A stretch of 64,000 nucleotides of DNA from Hoplostethus atlanticus. Its lineage: Eukaryota; Chordata; Actinopteri; Trachichthyiformes; Trachichthyidae. A program made the translations under genes and the position numbers. The notes below the pieces were generated by a model. It worked only from the letters and a program-made list of their open reading frames with translations, was not told the origin of the DNA and searched no databases. The stretch lies in NCBI GenBank assembly GCA_034670405.1, contig JAXDDX010000003.1:3395001-3459000 (forward strand), in the 5' to 3' direction. Positions within the stretch are counted from its first letter, which is position 1. Each line of letters begins with the position of its first letter. Shown here one piece after another: positions 1-12,550 of this stretch.

Positions 1-618
1 ATACTTTATTGATCCCCTAGGGGGGAGGATTTCTTTTGCTCCCTCCACAGCAAGGTCAGTGTACATGGTTAGCAGCAGATGCCAGTATGGATTCAGTGTC
101 TATGAACTGGTATTCCTACTCTTAATAGAGTCCAAGTTCATAATATGTGACAAACCCCATCCTAGCTTCCAGGTTCGTTTAGCTTCCTTAACCATATGAA
201 GCCAGAACTGCAAATGTCCTCATTAGCATCCAGTTTATAGCGAGTGGAAGAGCGGAGGCCACAGCACCCCCAGGCTCTAACCCTTCAAAGGAAACCAGTC
301 CTCCCATAGTGCACTTCTACTACCTTCAACTACCCAGCGACCCCCACAAAGCAGCCTCAGCCAATCACAGCCACAGGACAGGCTCATGCTGTTGTTTTGA
401 AAGTGAAAGCACAAGGTCTGGTGTGGGTCCATTAGAACATGAACAACATGTTGATGAAGATGTAAGTCAGTTCACTGTCCCAAAGCTTACACGTAACTCT
501 GTTGTAAACTAGGAATGACTGCAGTGCAAAGACTGGTAGGGGTTGCACGCAGACATTTAATAAACACAACGGTTGATGCTGTAATATTTTACTCATCAGA
601 TGTTAATGGAAAACTCAC
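1..618. other. megf6 intron at left edge
   Basis: No exon recognised here. The first 40 bases read TTTATTGATCCCC followed by a G run, resembling the 3' tail of a dispersed fish LINE or SINE; a similar string occurs near 8315-8345. Confidence 0.35.
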
Positions 619-1431
619 CATACTGGCACCGTGAGCCTTTGAAGCCCTCTGGACACTGACATATCTGGTCTCCACTCTCTGCACACCGGCCTCCATTGAA
701 ACAGGTATTGGCAGCACACAGCCCTGCAGAACGGAGCAGCATATCATGTACACTATAAACATGAAAACCAGCCACATCCCATACACAACTGAAATACTAT
801 TACTCACTATGCAGACAGCCCATCTCTTCACCCCTCTGAATCCAGCCAGGGCAGCACTTATAGACTGTGTGCAAGTCCATGCTGTACACCTGCCTGTAGG
901 CGGTATAGTACCCGGTCCTGAAGGGGAGAAATTGTGTTACAGTCCCTGGATTATATTGTGGGTATATATGCACGAATGAACATATTTATGAAGAGAATAT
1001 GGCTTGCAGAGAAAATAGAAAATAATCTTTTTGTGTAAACACAGACAAAGAGAAGCTCTCTCCCCTCCCTTAAGTAGCAAAACAAGAAAATGAATGGAGT
1101 TGATCAATGGCCAAGAGTGCAAAACTGTGGTTGCACCAAGCAACTCTGTGGGTGTATGTGTATGTGTAAAACCCTCCTCCCCCTGCCGCCACTCCCTCCA
1201 GGTGTCCTTGTAAATGTTTTCATGGATTCTTAAGGATTTTTAAAAGGTATGTGCATTGTGGATGCATGGTTGTTCTCACCTCCTCTCATAGCCCATACAC
1301 CAGCGATGGCCTGTGCAGCCCTGCTTCCACACCTTGACCATGCGGGTGAAGGCCTGGACACAAGGCTGACGTGCCCCCAACATGGACATCTCCTGGTCAG
1401 CACAAACATTTGGCCTGCACATGGAAAACAC

Positions 1432-1486
<55 letters not shown>

Positions 1487-2644
1487 TATAGATGCAATCA
1501 AAACATTGTTAGGCTACAATGTATGTGAGTACTTTATAAGGTATGTTTCATGTGTTTTGAAGAGGTAGAAGACAGCTAAGAGGTAGAGAGCTGCCCATGG
1601 TGGTCTGGGCCAGCTGCAGAGCAACCGCATGCATCCAGACATGAAGTTCATGTATTTGTATGTACTCCCACATGTTCCACACACTCCCTGAGTTGCAACA
1701 GCTCATCACACATCTTGTTTGACAATATGCTCTATAACTTCCTGGTACAATGTGCTTGATTAAGTTGCAGAAAAAAAGGTCCAGGGTTTGGACCTTGTTT
1801 AGAACACCCAATAATCAATCAATGAAACTCCACAAGAAATTCAGTTTCTGCTCTCTCTAAAGAGTGTGCATTTTTACGCGAACACACATTCATATGTGTG
1901 AGAATATTTAAGTATGTCCATGTTCATGTGCATGTGTGGGATTCCGTGTGTGTGTGCGCGTGTGCATGTTATGCTACAGAGGTTTACACTGTACAGCACT
2001 CTATATCAGATAGTCTGCATCCTGATGTTGTCAGTGCAGATGTTCAAAACCATCCAAAGGTGTCCTCCTCCACAAGCCATCTGGCTTCAATACAGATCAG
2101 CCTCTAGTTAAACTGAGGAAGTAAGGCCTCTCCGGTAATCAAAAAGATTCCTGCAATCATGTCCAGCACACTCTATTTAATTTGGAAACCTCTCATAAGG
2201 TATCATGCAAAAATCCACATTCCACTGAATCCCCATATGCATCAATACATGTGGAGGCATCCACATCCCGTAGGGGGCCAGAAAGAGCGACTCCTAGTGG
2301 GCTAGTAAATACTGAGCAGAGCGAAATAATAACGGTAAACTAATGGAACAGCGCACACAATTACAAAAGTGCAATGGACTGTGGAAAGGATTTAATTAGC
2401 CAAACGTTTGTGCAGAAAATATCGCATGGTTACTCGTCTGTTATGTTAAAACATCTAGGCGTAAAACCAAAGTTTCTCTTCCACTCGATTAATCATCAAT
2501 ATCCTATAAGTGCAGCAGCCCATAATAGAGCCAATCTCATTTGTAAAACGATCTCACTTACATGCCAAATTGCAGCTCCAAAGTTGATGCGATGCGCGCA
2601 GTGCTGAATGATACCACACACCAAATGAAAATATTCAGGAACAT
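619..2644 (-). CDS. megf6: Multiple EGF-like-domains protein 6, 5' exons only (partial)
   Basis: Four consecutive exons join in phase. Exon 1 (2562-2644) encodes a signal peptide starting MFLNIFIWCVVSFSTARIAS and ends at GTAAGT. Exon 2 (1280-1414) and exon 3 (808-917) together make an EMI domain (PNVCADQEMSMLG, RQPCVQAF, WKQGC, RTGYYTAYRQVY, KCCPGW). Exon 4 (619-723) begins an EGF-like module (CFNGGRCAESGDQICQCPEGF). Signal peptide, then EMI, then EGF is the order known for secreted MEGF6; the match PNVCA-QE-VG-RQPCVQAF is to my recollection of that family. The remaining EGF repeats must lie off the left edge. The start Met was chosen because it heads a hydrophobic leader directly spliced to the EMI exon. 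EMILIN or EGFL7-type proteins are less likely because the EMI domain is N-terminal and followed at once by EGF. Confidence 0.78.
1438..1484. repeat. (GA)n microsatellite
   Basis: Pure GA dinucleotide tract of about 47 bp, just upstream (in gene sense) of the megf6 EMI exon 1280-1414. Confidence 0.97.
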
Positions 2645-3899
2645 AATTTGGACCGGCTATTAACACAGAAGAGAAGAGAAGCGGTTACTCAGTCGGCGCA
2701 GCCTCTTTGTCCGTCAGATGAAGTGCATCCTGACATTTAATGAAGCGCGCCTTCAGACTGGACTCAAAAGTTGCTCTTTGTTTTGCAGTGGTATTTCCCG
2801 TGATTCCGGTGTGATTTTGCCGTTACGTGATCAGCGGAGGGTCGACTTGTCCCTTGTCAACCTGCATCCTTAGCATGACTCGTCCGAGTGAACGCACCAC
2901 CCACAGTCACTTCAGGGGCCAACTCCCAAAACCCTCAGCGACACTCATCAGTCCCACTTCGGTTACATGTTATACATAAGAAGAACTATAGTCATCTTAT
3001 AATCAATTTTAGAAGGATACTACAAATTTAAAAGCAAGTTCCTATAGGAATATTTTACGATTATTCGAGTGATACTATAGGAATTTTTTAAAAAAACCTC
3101 ACAATTCAGTACCCCAAACAGCTTAGTGATTATTTACAAACCTTAGATCTAGTGTTGTGCTCGGCGGAGGGGATTAGTTACTTACATGTAGTTTACCTAC
3201 ACTAGTTTTCTATATTTAATTTAATGATAGTTTTAATTTCATTTATTTCTTGGTGTCATTTAGGTAGCAATAAGGATTTATGTCTGTTACCTCAGCATTT
3301 TACGTTGATAAATTGTATGTGGATTAAGTTGTAGGCTAAATGTTTTTCTAAAACAGTGGGGTTTTATCAGAGAATTTGGATGATTTCAAGCCCGTTTGGC
3401 AAGTAAATAGGCTTAATTTACTGTTGCTAGGACACAGCTTATTGAGTGGAAAAACCATAGGTCAAAATTAACACAAGTTGCAGTATAATGATATTTTTTA
3501 AACAACAGTGGTCAAAACTAAAATTGTTTTTTGAGTATAGACGGATCTATATTTGACGGTTCCCACCCTACTGCACTCTTCTTAGCTAGACCAAAACAGC
3601 ATACAAATGTCTATAACTATAATATTAGCTAGTAAGAAGATAGCTAGCTAATGCATACGGCAGCTACTTTATGCAGGAGTTTTATTCGTTACTGACATCA
3701 GGCATCAGCATACTAAGCGTACGAAAACCAGGAACACCTGTTAAAAAATGTCATTAATTTAATTACAGACATATCTAGGACTCGCTATTGACAACGCTAT
3801 TACATCTTGCTAAGATTTTAATCATTACCCTCTTTCTAAAACCAATCTTGGACCGAATGTGTCACAATTCTCGTTGACTGCCAGGCAGAAAAATAAGTA
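2645..3899. promoter_or_regulatory. Divergent intergenic region between megf6 and mff
   Basis: About 1.3 kb between the megf6 start (minus) and the 5' region of mff (plus). The megf6-proximal 250 bp is relatively GC/CpG-rich. No open reading frame of interest. The mff-proximal part from about 3690 is homologous to the region upstream of agfg1 (see that entry). Confidence 0.5.
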
Positions 3900-3985
3900 T
3901 GTTTAACAGAATTTAAGCGAGAACGGAAGTAAGCAGACGTTACCCTCTTGCTTCGTCTGTATACGTTCTCGTATTATACTATCTT
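3690..3985 (+). promoter_or_regulatory. Candidate mff promoter, homologous to agfg1 promoter
   Basis: Contains an ETS/GABP-type site CGGAAGT near 3915-3925 inside the shared phrase ATTTAAGCG followed by ACGGAAGTA. The stretch aligns discontinuously but recognisably with 15847-16150, just upstream of agfg1 (for example ACTGACAT, CATC, CATACT, ACGAAAAC, AGGAACA, TTGG then CCGAAT, ATTTAAGCGA, CGGAAGTA, TTCGTC, GTT). A first noncoding exon probably lies between here and a GTAAG donor at 4226. Confidence 0.5.
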
Positions 3986-4099
3986 TGTGATTGGACCGCT
4001 TGGTACAAGCAACGTCACTTCCTTCTTCGTGATAGCTCCTGTTTGGTTTCCCACAGAGGAAGAGAGGTGTCTCGGTGTCACACATCAACATAAGGAGAT

Positions 4100-4225
4100 G
4101 CTTGCTAACAGCATCATTTGTAATACACTTACGTTATTGTGTTATTTGGAGTGTATTCTGTAAATTAACGTTAGTATTTATATAGAAGTACTTCTGTGGA
4201 GAGGTATCTCGCAACCAACCAAAGG
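4100..4225 (+). other. mff: Probable noncoding first exon of mff (3' boundary only)
   Basis: The 3' boundary is suggested by AAAGG followed by GTAAGAAAG at 4226, about 665 bp before the coding acceptor at 4889. The 5' end is a guess; a start site anywhere from about 3930 to 4150 is possible. Downstream, 4228-4550 is rich in GCTAGC, GTTAGC and TAGCTA words. Confidence 0.35.
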
Positions 4226-4893
4226 GTAAGAAAGCGAGGCTAGCGCGCTAGCTTCGAATGGCGCTAATCTGTTGTCTAGCTGTCAAAGCAAAATTAGCTT
4301 CCATTAGGTCAAGTTAGCCAAATGTAGCCCACTAAGTTAGACAGCCAAAGTACCTAGCAACAGAGCTAGATGGTAATGGTAGATAATACAAACATTCGTG
4401 GATGCCAGCTTCACTAATAAGCTGTTATTAACATTAGTTGATATCTATAGTAATGTGGTCTTACGTTTATTTGCTATTAACGATTATACTAAAGGTTGCC
4501 AACACACTGGTTTATTTAGCCAGCTAGCCAGCGTTAGGTTACTGTTCAGTAGACCTTCATGCTTGTTATCATCATATGTCAGCATCACTAGCATTCTCCA
4601 TGTCTAGCCCCTGGTTACAACACACCAGATGTACTAGACTTTCTGAAGTTCAGGAGATCCTTTAATAGATTCTTCCTTTGTGATCTTGTTTGTGATAGCT
4701 GCAGTTTTAAGGTGGTGTGCCACTAAATATACAATGTGTCCGGTTAAACAGGATTGAAGTTGACACTATATATATAACTTAATGTTCAGTTCTTGTGGCC
4801 TCTCTTTCACCCCTTAATGATCTTTGTGTGACTAACAACTAGTTATGTGTGTTACTGTCAAGTGACTAATTGTTGTTCTTGTTTTACAGCCAA

Positions 4894-7800
4894 ATGAACG
4901 GAGCAGCTTTCCCTTCCCCCACGGCAGAGATGGCGGCGATGAACCGTATCCATTATGAGCTGGAGTACACAGAGGGGATCAGCCAGCGGATGCGCATCCC
5001 TGAGATGCTCAAAGTGGCCTCTCACGCCTCCGAGGACCCTGATGCCGGATCGCAGGTGTTCCCTCACACTGTCATGATGCAAGTCCCAGAGAGAATTGTG
5101 GTGGCAGGTAGGTGTACTGTTACATTCTCTCTATGTAGGAACTATCCTTTCATTCAAAATGCATTGATCCTGTTATAGACACTCAGCTCTGCATGTCATT
5201 GATGATTATGATCTAACTGTAATCTAGCTATTATGTGGTTTTGTCAGAGCCATTAACAGATTTCAGATGCTTCTATCAGTGGCTCTGGACCATCATCCTG
5301 CCCAAGCTACTAGAGGTCCATTTACTGTCAGTTCAGTTAGTTTAAAATGTACATTTAAACAAATGCTGCAATGCCACATTTATTCAGAATGTTATGTTAC
5401 TTTATTGTACACTGAATATAATGACCATTTTTAGAATTTCAAGGAAAATCCATTATTTAAATTGATAGAAATGGAATTGAGCTCAACCCCTAACTCTGAT
5501 TCACACCCTCCTTTGTCAGGAGACAGTAATGACCCCCAGTACTCCAGACCCCGGGACCTCGACCTAATCCAGTCCACGCCACTAGAGACCCTGTCACTGA
5601 AGACTCCGCCCAGAGTCCTCACCCTCAACGAGCGGCCCCTGGACTTTATGGCAATGGAGCGGAGTGCAGCTCCAGCACTGCCCAGTGAGGAGGTGAGGAG
5701 CTGTTGGAAGCAGAGTAGAATCAGGGTTCTCTCCAAGTGGTGTTAGGGTGCCGCTGCAACACCGTGTGACTTGACATGAGTCAAGATTTCATACTATCAT
5801 TGCAGCAGCAGCACCACCATGTAACAATATAATGGGGAGAACCCTGGAATGAATACCTGCATTTGATTTATTGCTAGGGCGGCACAGAGGCTCAGTGGTT
5901 GCCTCACAGCCAGAATGACCCAGGTTCATTACATTACAGTCATTTAGCAGACGCTTTTATCCAAAGCGACTTACAAAGGTACTTGACACTATGTGGGGAT
6001 CGAACCCACAACCCTGAGACTGAGAATCTCTCTGAGCTGTCCGGTTCGACTACCAACCTGCCCCTTTCTGTGTGGAGTTTGCATGTTCTCCATGTGTTAG
6101 CGTGGGTTTCCTCCAACTGCCCTGTTTTTTCCCCCAAATTCCAAATTCCAAATACATGCTAGTTGGGTGGATTGGAGACCGTAAATTGCCCATAAATTGA
6201 CTGCCTACCTGTCCGGGGTGTTTCCCTGCCTTCTATCCAATGACTTCTTCCCCATGACTGTGAGTAGGAATAAGTGGGTAAAGACAATGAATGAGTGGTT
6301 TGTTGGCCACACAGAATTACAAAGATGATGTTTTTGATTGGACAAAGCGGCTTACAGACCAGTCACAGGCTTGCTTATCATGTCAAGCCTAACAAGGTCG
6401 CTAAATCAAATCCACCCTCTGACCACAAGGAAATTTTCAGAGTAAAAGCACAGTCTGCATAAATATGTTGTCATGATTGCCCACAGTTGCGGCCCCAAGG
6501 TCGATTACGACGGGAACGCTCATCTAGTGAGAACACAGCTATCCGTCACAACAGCCAGCTGATCCGACACGATTCCACGTGAGTATTGTTTTGGACTTCT
6601 GATTCTCTGTATTTTCATCTTTCCCTGGTCCAGCCCTGTGTGCTTGCTTCAGTTACTTGGCTTTAATTGGTTGTCTGTGCGTCACTGGCATTGTACATGT
6701 TGTCTGTTTTTAAGCTGTTGCTAGACCTGTAGCTTTCAGAGTTAACGCTTCACCCAGCTGTTTGTCACTGACACTAACCCATTAACACCATACACTTAAA
6801 CTACTAAACTTAAACTACTTATACATCACATTTTGATTTGATCATGTCCAGATCTTGAAGTTTAGAAATTGCTCACATTTTTTGAAAAAATATGAGAAAG
6901 TATTGCTGTTCAGTCCCCCACATGACCACACATTATGATGTGTGCTGCAGGTTTGTTGTTGTGACTATCAATCTACAGCAATATAAAATGAAAGCATAGT
7001 TGAATCATATTGCCCAGGCATTGTTGAACACTTACCTCAATTTTCAAATTCAGTCAAGAAAGTAAGGTCTGGAAAAAATCTTGGAATTCTCAAGTGGAAA
7101 ATGTGTATCACACTTCACTTATTGGACTACACCTTACCTCCAAACAAATCTACATGATGTCCCTGGTGCTCTTCTGTTGATCAGCTCATCACTTGTTGTG
7201 CGGGTTGATCTTTATTTTTGTGGTCTTATTTGGTTGATCTAATCAAAGATCGAATCATTTGCTTGCCCATGTCTTTATGTTCACATCTCCTCCTCCATTT
7301 CTGTTGGAGTGCTTGGGTGTATGTTAGTGGATCACTGCTAGGGGTTTGCAGGTTTAATTCTATTTTCATCATGACAACACTGCTTTTGTTTACATCTTCC
7401 ACTTGGTGGCTTTTTCTGCGCGGTTAGCAAAGTTGAGGATGGTCTCTTTACCTTCATTCTCTCCCTCCCTTCCCTCCCTCTTTTCTCTTCTTCTACCTTT
7501 TTTCTCTGACTTTCGCTGCTCTTATCGGTGGGCACTGAGCAGTGCAACCCCATCCCCCCCAGCCCCTGTCCGCCCCTGCCCCCCCCTTGCCGTGGCCGAG
7601 GACGAACAGAACCTGTACAGCACTAGCGGCGTTCTATCTTTCATCCAGTCCACTACACGTCGGGCCTACCATCAGGTCCTGGAGGTCCTGGATGAGAACC
7701 ATCGCAGGTGACCAGCCAATCACCCGTCCTGCTAGGGCCTTGATACTTGCTCAGTGCTTCCTCTAGTCACACCATTCAGAAATATAGTAGTATAGTATAA

Positions 7801-9325
7801 GTCGTAGGCTATTTCTACAGACATCTGGCTCGCATCAGGATCATTAGATCAGTTCTCAACAATCTGTCAAATGGTCAGATTGATTATTTATTTACAGCTT
7901 GAAAGAGCCTGTGTGTCATCCTGATGTAATTGATCCTATCTATAAATTGGTTTTGGGTAAGTGGTTTGCTAAACATTGCTCACGGAGGGGCATAGAGACT
8001 GCATCAGCTGTCTCTACTGTTGAAGTCCCTCTTTAGCGCCCTTGGTGTACATTCTTAAGATTGCAAAATGACAATCTAACCTTCAGTAACACCATTAATA
8101 CAGCATGTTCATTATTCTGCGTGATATGTAGCCTGGTTTGCCTCATGTGCCTTTCTAATCTGTGGCTTTCCTTAAGAGAAGAGAAACCTCTTATACTATC
8201 TACCGGCATTACGCGTTTTAGTTTAGAACTAGTTACAGGAGGTGATGACAGTATCATCACATTATGGGAACAGTTCCACTAAGACTAGCCAAACATTTTT
8301 TATTCATATCTTAGATGAAAGTTTAATGATCCCCTTTGGGAAATTGGGTCATTGTATAGAAACAGAGCAGATGTTACTCCTTTTGGTTTGTTGGCTTTCT
8401 CAAAACTTGACTAAACCTTCCACATACTTAGCCTCAGTTGTAGTAGCAGGGAGGCAGTCGATGATAGTTTGTGAATACTGCAGTGATCGGCATGCTACTT
8501 TAGTTAATGAAGACGTAGCATTGGGCTTGTAACGATTGGTCTTGGAGTATCGGTTTCCAGGACAACACAAAAGGTGTAGGCGAGGGAGACGCGAGTTGTG
8601 TCTGCATGTATGCAACACTGTACCATGTATGTTGCTCTATCTGTCTTGTTTTCCTTTCTCCCGTCTCCCATGTCCCCCACCTCTTTAGCAAGCCATCACT
8701 GCGAGGGGGGTCGGCGTCAAGCTCCAACCCCCTGCATGAATCCAGGTAACTCCACCTGGCAGGCAGAGACTCCTTTCTGTTCCTCTCTCGGTTTTCCTTC
8801 TTCCTTTCCTGCCTTTCATTCTCATTTCGGACCAAGAAATAAAAAGATTAACTGTAGGTGGAAGAATATCCATTGAAATGAATTTGCCAGTGTTGCCTTA
8901 GACATCGTGCAAAGGAGAAATGCAATCTATAAAATAATGATGTTCTCTGTCAGGACTGATTTTGGATTCTGTACTGGGTCTCAAAATGATTCCTTTTCTT
9001 CTCAAGGCTTACATTATCGACACTTGACACCACTCTGGAGGGAGGGCCTGACGACATGGCTGTTGTCGACGCAGCGGCACTTCGACGTCAGGTTAGTTCT
9101 TCACAAATGCATCGGCTCCGTTTCGTGGAGTGAGTGCCAATCTTGAATCCCTTGTGACTGAGAAAAGAAAATGTATTTCCTATTTCTTGGTAGCTCATCA
9201 AGTTGAACCGGAGGCTCCAGCTGTTGGAGGAGGAGAACAAGGAGCGAGCGAAGCGTGAGGTGATCCTGTACTCGGTCACCGTTGCTTTCTGGCTCATCAA
9301 CAGCTGGGTGTGGTTCCGCCGTTAA
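4894..9325 (+). CDS. mff: Mitochondrial fission factor
   Basis: MFF is the tail-anchored outer-membrane receptor that recruits the GTPase Drp1 for mitochondrial and peroxisomal fission. Seven coding exons keep phase: 4894-5107, 5520-5692, 6487-6578, 7543-7707, 8689-8745, 9007-9091, 9194-9325, giving 305 residues. Visible: N-terminal Drp1-interaction region (AAFPSPTAEM, YELEYTEGISQRMRIPE, MQVPERIVVAG), the PPRVLTLNERPLDF block, the repeat-like segment FIQSTTRRAYHQVLEVLDEN, a coiled coil (LRRQLIKLNRRLQLLEEENK) and a C-terminal membrane anchor ending FWLINSWVWFRR. The exon carrying the start follows acceptor TTTTACAG at 4889; no in-frame upstream ATG is seen in the presumed 5' exon. Mammalian alternative exons between exon 3 and 4 (6579-7542) are not recognised here. 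Confidence 0.96.
5876..6298 (+). repeat. Dispersed fish repeat interrupted by a SINE
   Basis: The element opens GGCGGCACAGAGGCTCAGTGG and continues after the insertion with TTTCTGTGTGGAGTTTGCATG, GTGGATTGGAGACCGTAAATT and CCTGTCCGGGGTGT, the layout of a very common fish interspersed repeat. A SINE sits inside it at 5928-6042, flanked by GGTTC on both sides. Another copy of the same family lies at 61320-61500 on the other strand. Confidence 0.75.
5928..6042 (-). mobile_element. tRNA-derived SINE, minus orientation, nested
   Basis: On the minus strand the copy reads a tRNA-like head with B box GGTTCGATCCCCAC and an anticodon-stem-like GAGACT-CTC-AGTCTC, followed by the tail AAGCGTCTGCTAAATGACTG. 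Nearly the same as the copy at 30577-30709. A 5-bp GGTTC occurs on both sides and fits a target duplication. Confidence 0.8.
8308..8365 (+). repeat. LINE/SINE-like 3' tail fragment
   Basis: TTTAATGATCCCC followed by TTTGGGAAATTG resembles a widespread teleost retroposon tail. Lies in mff intron 4. Assignment is from memory of the motif only. Confidence 0.35.
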
Positions 9326-10549
9326 AAGCACCGTGAGAAGAGGAAGTACTCTCCCTTATTCTGTGTGTCACATATTAGCAAAATCTACTCGCTGCACTCA
9401 GTCCCTGTACAAGCAGTGTGCGCCCAAGACCTGTCGCACAAAGGGATGCTATTTTGATTTCCTTTATTGAATACATGTACATTTTTTATTTTTTTACAAT
9501 TCTGTATTATTTCTCCCATTCTGTTTTCTTATGTTTTTATTACAAATCTTCTAGCTCAATGATGCTAAGCATGGCTGGCTGTAAATATTTGTTCATGTCA
9601 CTCTGACCTGTGGTAATGATTCCTCCAGAGATACATGTATTTACAACATTAGTGTACCAAAATAGGGAAACGGAGCCACAGTGTAGAGGTGTAGCAGTGG
9701 ATTGAATGTTGACTATTTATTAGGAAGAGAGCAACATGTATTTGAATCGAGGAAAATAATGCTATGTTGTAAAACGATACATATGACATATTGCTGTATT
9801 TTTTATTGCTACTTAAAAACGAATGCACACTTCACTATATCAGTTTGTCATTATTCTGCTATTGTGTGATATAAGGAACAATATCACACCTTAGCATGAC
9901 ATGCTCTTCTTTCTTCCACTCGTTCATGTTCCTGTTCATCAAGTACCTGCCTGATACTGATAACCATATATTTAATTTTAATAAATGCCTATTACTGTAG
10001 CTTAAGATGTGCCATTTATTTTCTTAGTGCGCTGAAATACAATGCAATGAATATACAGTCGTTAGTGTACATACTACACTTCTCTAAAAATAACCCACAA
10101 TTTAGCCACTGTTATTCACACTTGTGTTCTGGGGTGTATTCTCTGTATATGGCCATTCCATTAGGTGATTCCAAAATGAAAAATATTGGTTCTGGACCCG
10201 ACATGAAGGGGATGTTCACTAAAACTATCCTGAAAGCAGAAATACCACTTAAAGGATTTTGAAAACGTATTCTGTGACCTGGTGAAGTTTATAATTGTAT
10301 TGAATGTTTGTTATAACTAACCATTAACAGAAAAAGAGAGCTTTCAAATTTCTAAACAAAACTGCAGATTAAGCTTGTGAACCTCAAACAACACTTAAGT
10401 TTCTTGTGTTACACTGCAGCCTCGTGAACATATGCTGTATATTTGTTAACAGCTAAACACATTTTCAAACTGAAAGCTGCACCCCGATTGGGCTGTTTTT
10501 ATTACATCAGTACTTTAACTTTACACAAATCCTTTCTCCCCTGAAAGCA
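9326..10549. other. mff 3'UTR and convergent gap to dnaaf1
   Basis: AT-rich 3' untranslated sequence. A canonical AATAAA at 9980-9985 is a likely mff polyadenylation signal, giving a 3'UTR of about 670 nt. For dnaaf1 on the minus strand, TTTATT at 10498-10503 gives AATAAA about 50 nt past its stop, so the two genes end tail to tail roughly 500 bp apart. No other gene seen. Confidence 0.6.
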
Positions 10550-12550
10550 TCAGTCCAGTTCCTCAATCAAACAGCGTGGTGGACAGGAGACTTGGCTTGT
10601 TTTGGACTTTCCCTGTTGTTCCAAAACCAGTGGCTCATGGCCATCCCCAGCCTCTGGATCCGCCAACGGTGAAGAGTTGTTAGAGACTTCAATTGAAATT
10701 GGTTCATCCTCATCGCTATCACCTGATGTAACCTCTATTTTTGGCCTGGGTACTTGCTGAGAGGAGAAGATTGTTGTGAAGTCCCAGTCTTCTGTGTCTG
10801 CATCCTCTAGATCAGGCAGATCATCAATACACAGTGAGCGATGTGGTGGTAGGTGAATGGTTTCCAGGTGCTCTTCTTCCTCCAGTTCTGTCACCAGCGG
10901 CCCGGGACCGTGTGCTGTTATCACTTCATCTGGTTCAGAGGGAGCTGTCATCATTAGAGGAGGCTGTTTCCTCTCAGACTGCTCTCTCTCTAGCGCCTCT
11001 TTGTTTGCCTGCTCTCTCTCTGCTTGGTTTCTCACAAACTGGATTCTGCGTGACTGGATTGTCTCTGACTGTGGTTGTTGGGGATCTTCTAGTTGCTCTC
11101 TCTCTAACATCTCTGTTGCTGACTGCTTTGAATTCACTCCCTCTTTCTCCTCTCTCACAGTCTGCTTTCTCTCTGATTGGTCCTGGTGATCATTCTCTAC
11201 CTGCCCTCTCACTAACCCTTCACCCGATTGCTCTCCTCCTAGATGTTCACCGTCACCGTCTAGCTTGTCTTCAGACACCTCTGTTAATTTTCTCTGGTTC
11301 TGTAGAAACTCTTCATGGGCTTCCAGGCTGTCCTGCACAAATGTCTGGATCTTCTCTCCCCCTGATGGGCTCATAATCTGGGTATGAGTCTCCTCACAAG
11401 GCGTTTGAGACCCTGCAGTGGTGGAAGCTTCAGTCTCACCTGGAATGAAACATACTTTTCAGAGATGCAAATCCATGTTCACTCTGTGTGTGTGTGTGTG
11501 TGTGGAGTTGGAAGAGTTGAAGAATTGAATATATTCACCTTTCTCCCGTAGCTCTCGAAGGCGTCGTCTCTCCTGAGCTTTATCTCGGATCGCTGCCATG
11601 GCATCTAAGCTGTCCTGAATTTTCCTCCTCTCTCGTGTTTCCCATAAGTCCCTTTCTTTGCGTTCCCCTTCCAGCCCTCCCACTGCCCATGCCTCTGCAC
11701 ATGCCCTGTCCTTGGGGAACACGGGTCGATCGTCAAGGTAGGTGAGCTGTTTAAGACGCACAATCATAGTCTTCCTGTAGTCTGGGATTTTTTTCACCAC
11801 TTCATTTCCCATTAGATTTAATACTCGCAGTTGTGGCATGCTCTCAAACACAAAGAGGATTTCTGGGTCATTTAACAAGTTGTGGGACAGGTCCAGAACA
11901 CTGATGGCGGGGCACTGATTCAGGTGCTCTACATCCCCCACCGTCTCCAGCTTGTTGTGGGCAATCTGCAAAGTGCCCAGCTGAGGAAGGCAGGAAATGT
12001 TCTCTATGGTGCGTATGTAGTTGTTGGAGACATTCAGGGTGCAGAGCTTGCTGAGATGTTCAAGGTTTTCCAGCTTGTATATGAGGTTCTGTTGAAGGAA
12101 CAAGCAGCGCAGCTCAGTCTGGGCATGCAGGTTCTCAATGCGTCGCAACCCATTGCTCTCCAACCAAAGACACTTCAGTCCTGTATACTCCTCTAAGTTC
12201 TCTATGGTGGAGAAACCTTTAAAATGCAAATACAACGTGTCGTTCAGGTAGGGTGTTGAGTAAAGTTTGTTTTCCTTGCAGTGGTCTTTCAGGAATTTCT
12301 TGGTCATTCTTGGTCCTGATTCTTTTCCTTGTTTATCTTGTTGAAGTGAGGGTTGCAGTGTTTTTTCATTTTCCCCGTTTTCTTGAGGCTGGTCTCTGTT
12401 GACTCCTGCCCTCATCAAGGCGGTGCAGTTCATCTTGGTATCCACTCTATCTTCGACAGAAACATCCAGTATCTCGGCCTCTCCAGCTTCCACCTGAGTT
12501 GCTCTCACCTCCTCGTCTCTCCTCGTTTCATGCACTTCAGCAGAGAACAT
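10550..12550 (-). CDS. dnaaf1: Dynein axonemal assembly factor 1 (LRRC50)
   Basis: DNAAF1 acts in the cytoplasm of ciliated cells in preassembly of outer and inner dynein arms. Two coding exons, 11539-12550 and 11439-10550, joined over a 99-bp intron (donor GTGAAT, acceptor TTCATTCCAG) give 633 residues. About five leucine-rich repeats run from roughly residue 105 to 235 ([85 protein letters not shown]), followed by the LRR cap with [20 protein letters not shown] typical of the family. The C-terminal exon is acidic and Glu/Gln-rich. The intron count is far lower than the dozen or so exons I recall for the mammalian gene, and the locus is not in the human 2q36 block. The start Met precedes the acidic leader and is the first in the frame. 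Confidence 0.95.

Noticed and set aside
10834-11376. 180-aa plus-strand frame opposite dnaaf1 exon 2
   Set aside because: It is the antisense of the acidic Glu/Gln-rich exon, which by composition lacks stops on the reverse strand (Leu/Ser-rich product). No homology recognised.
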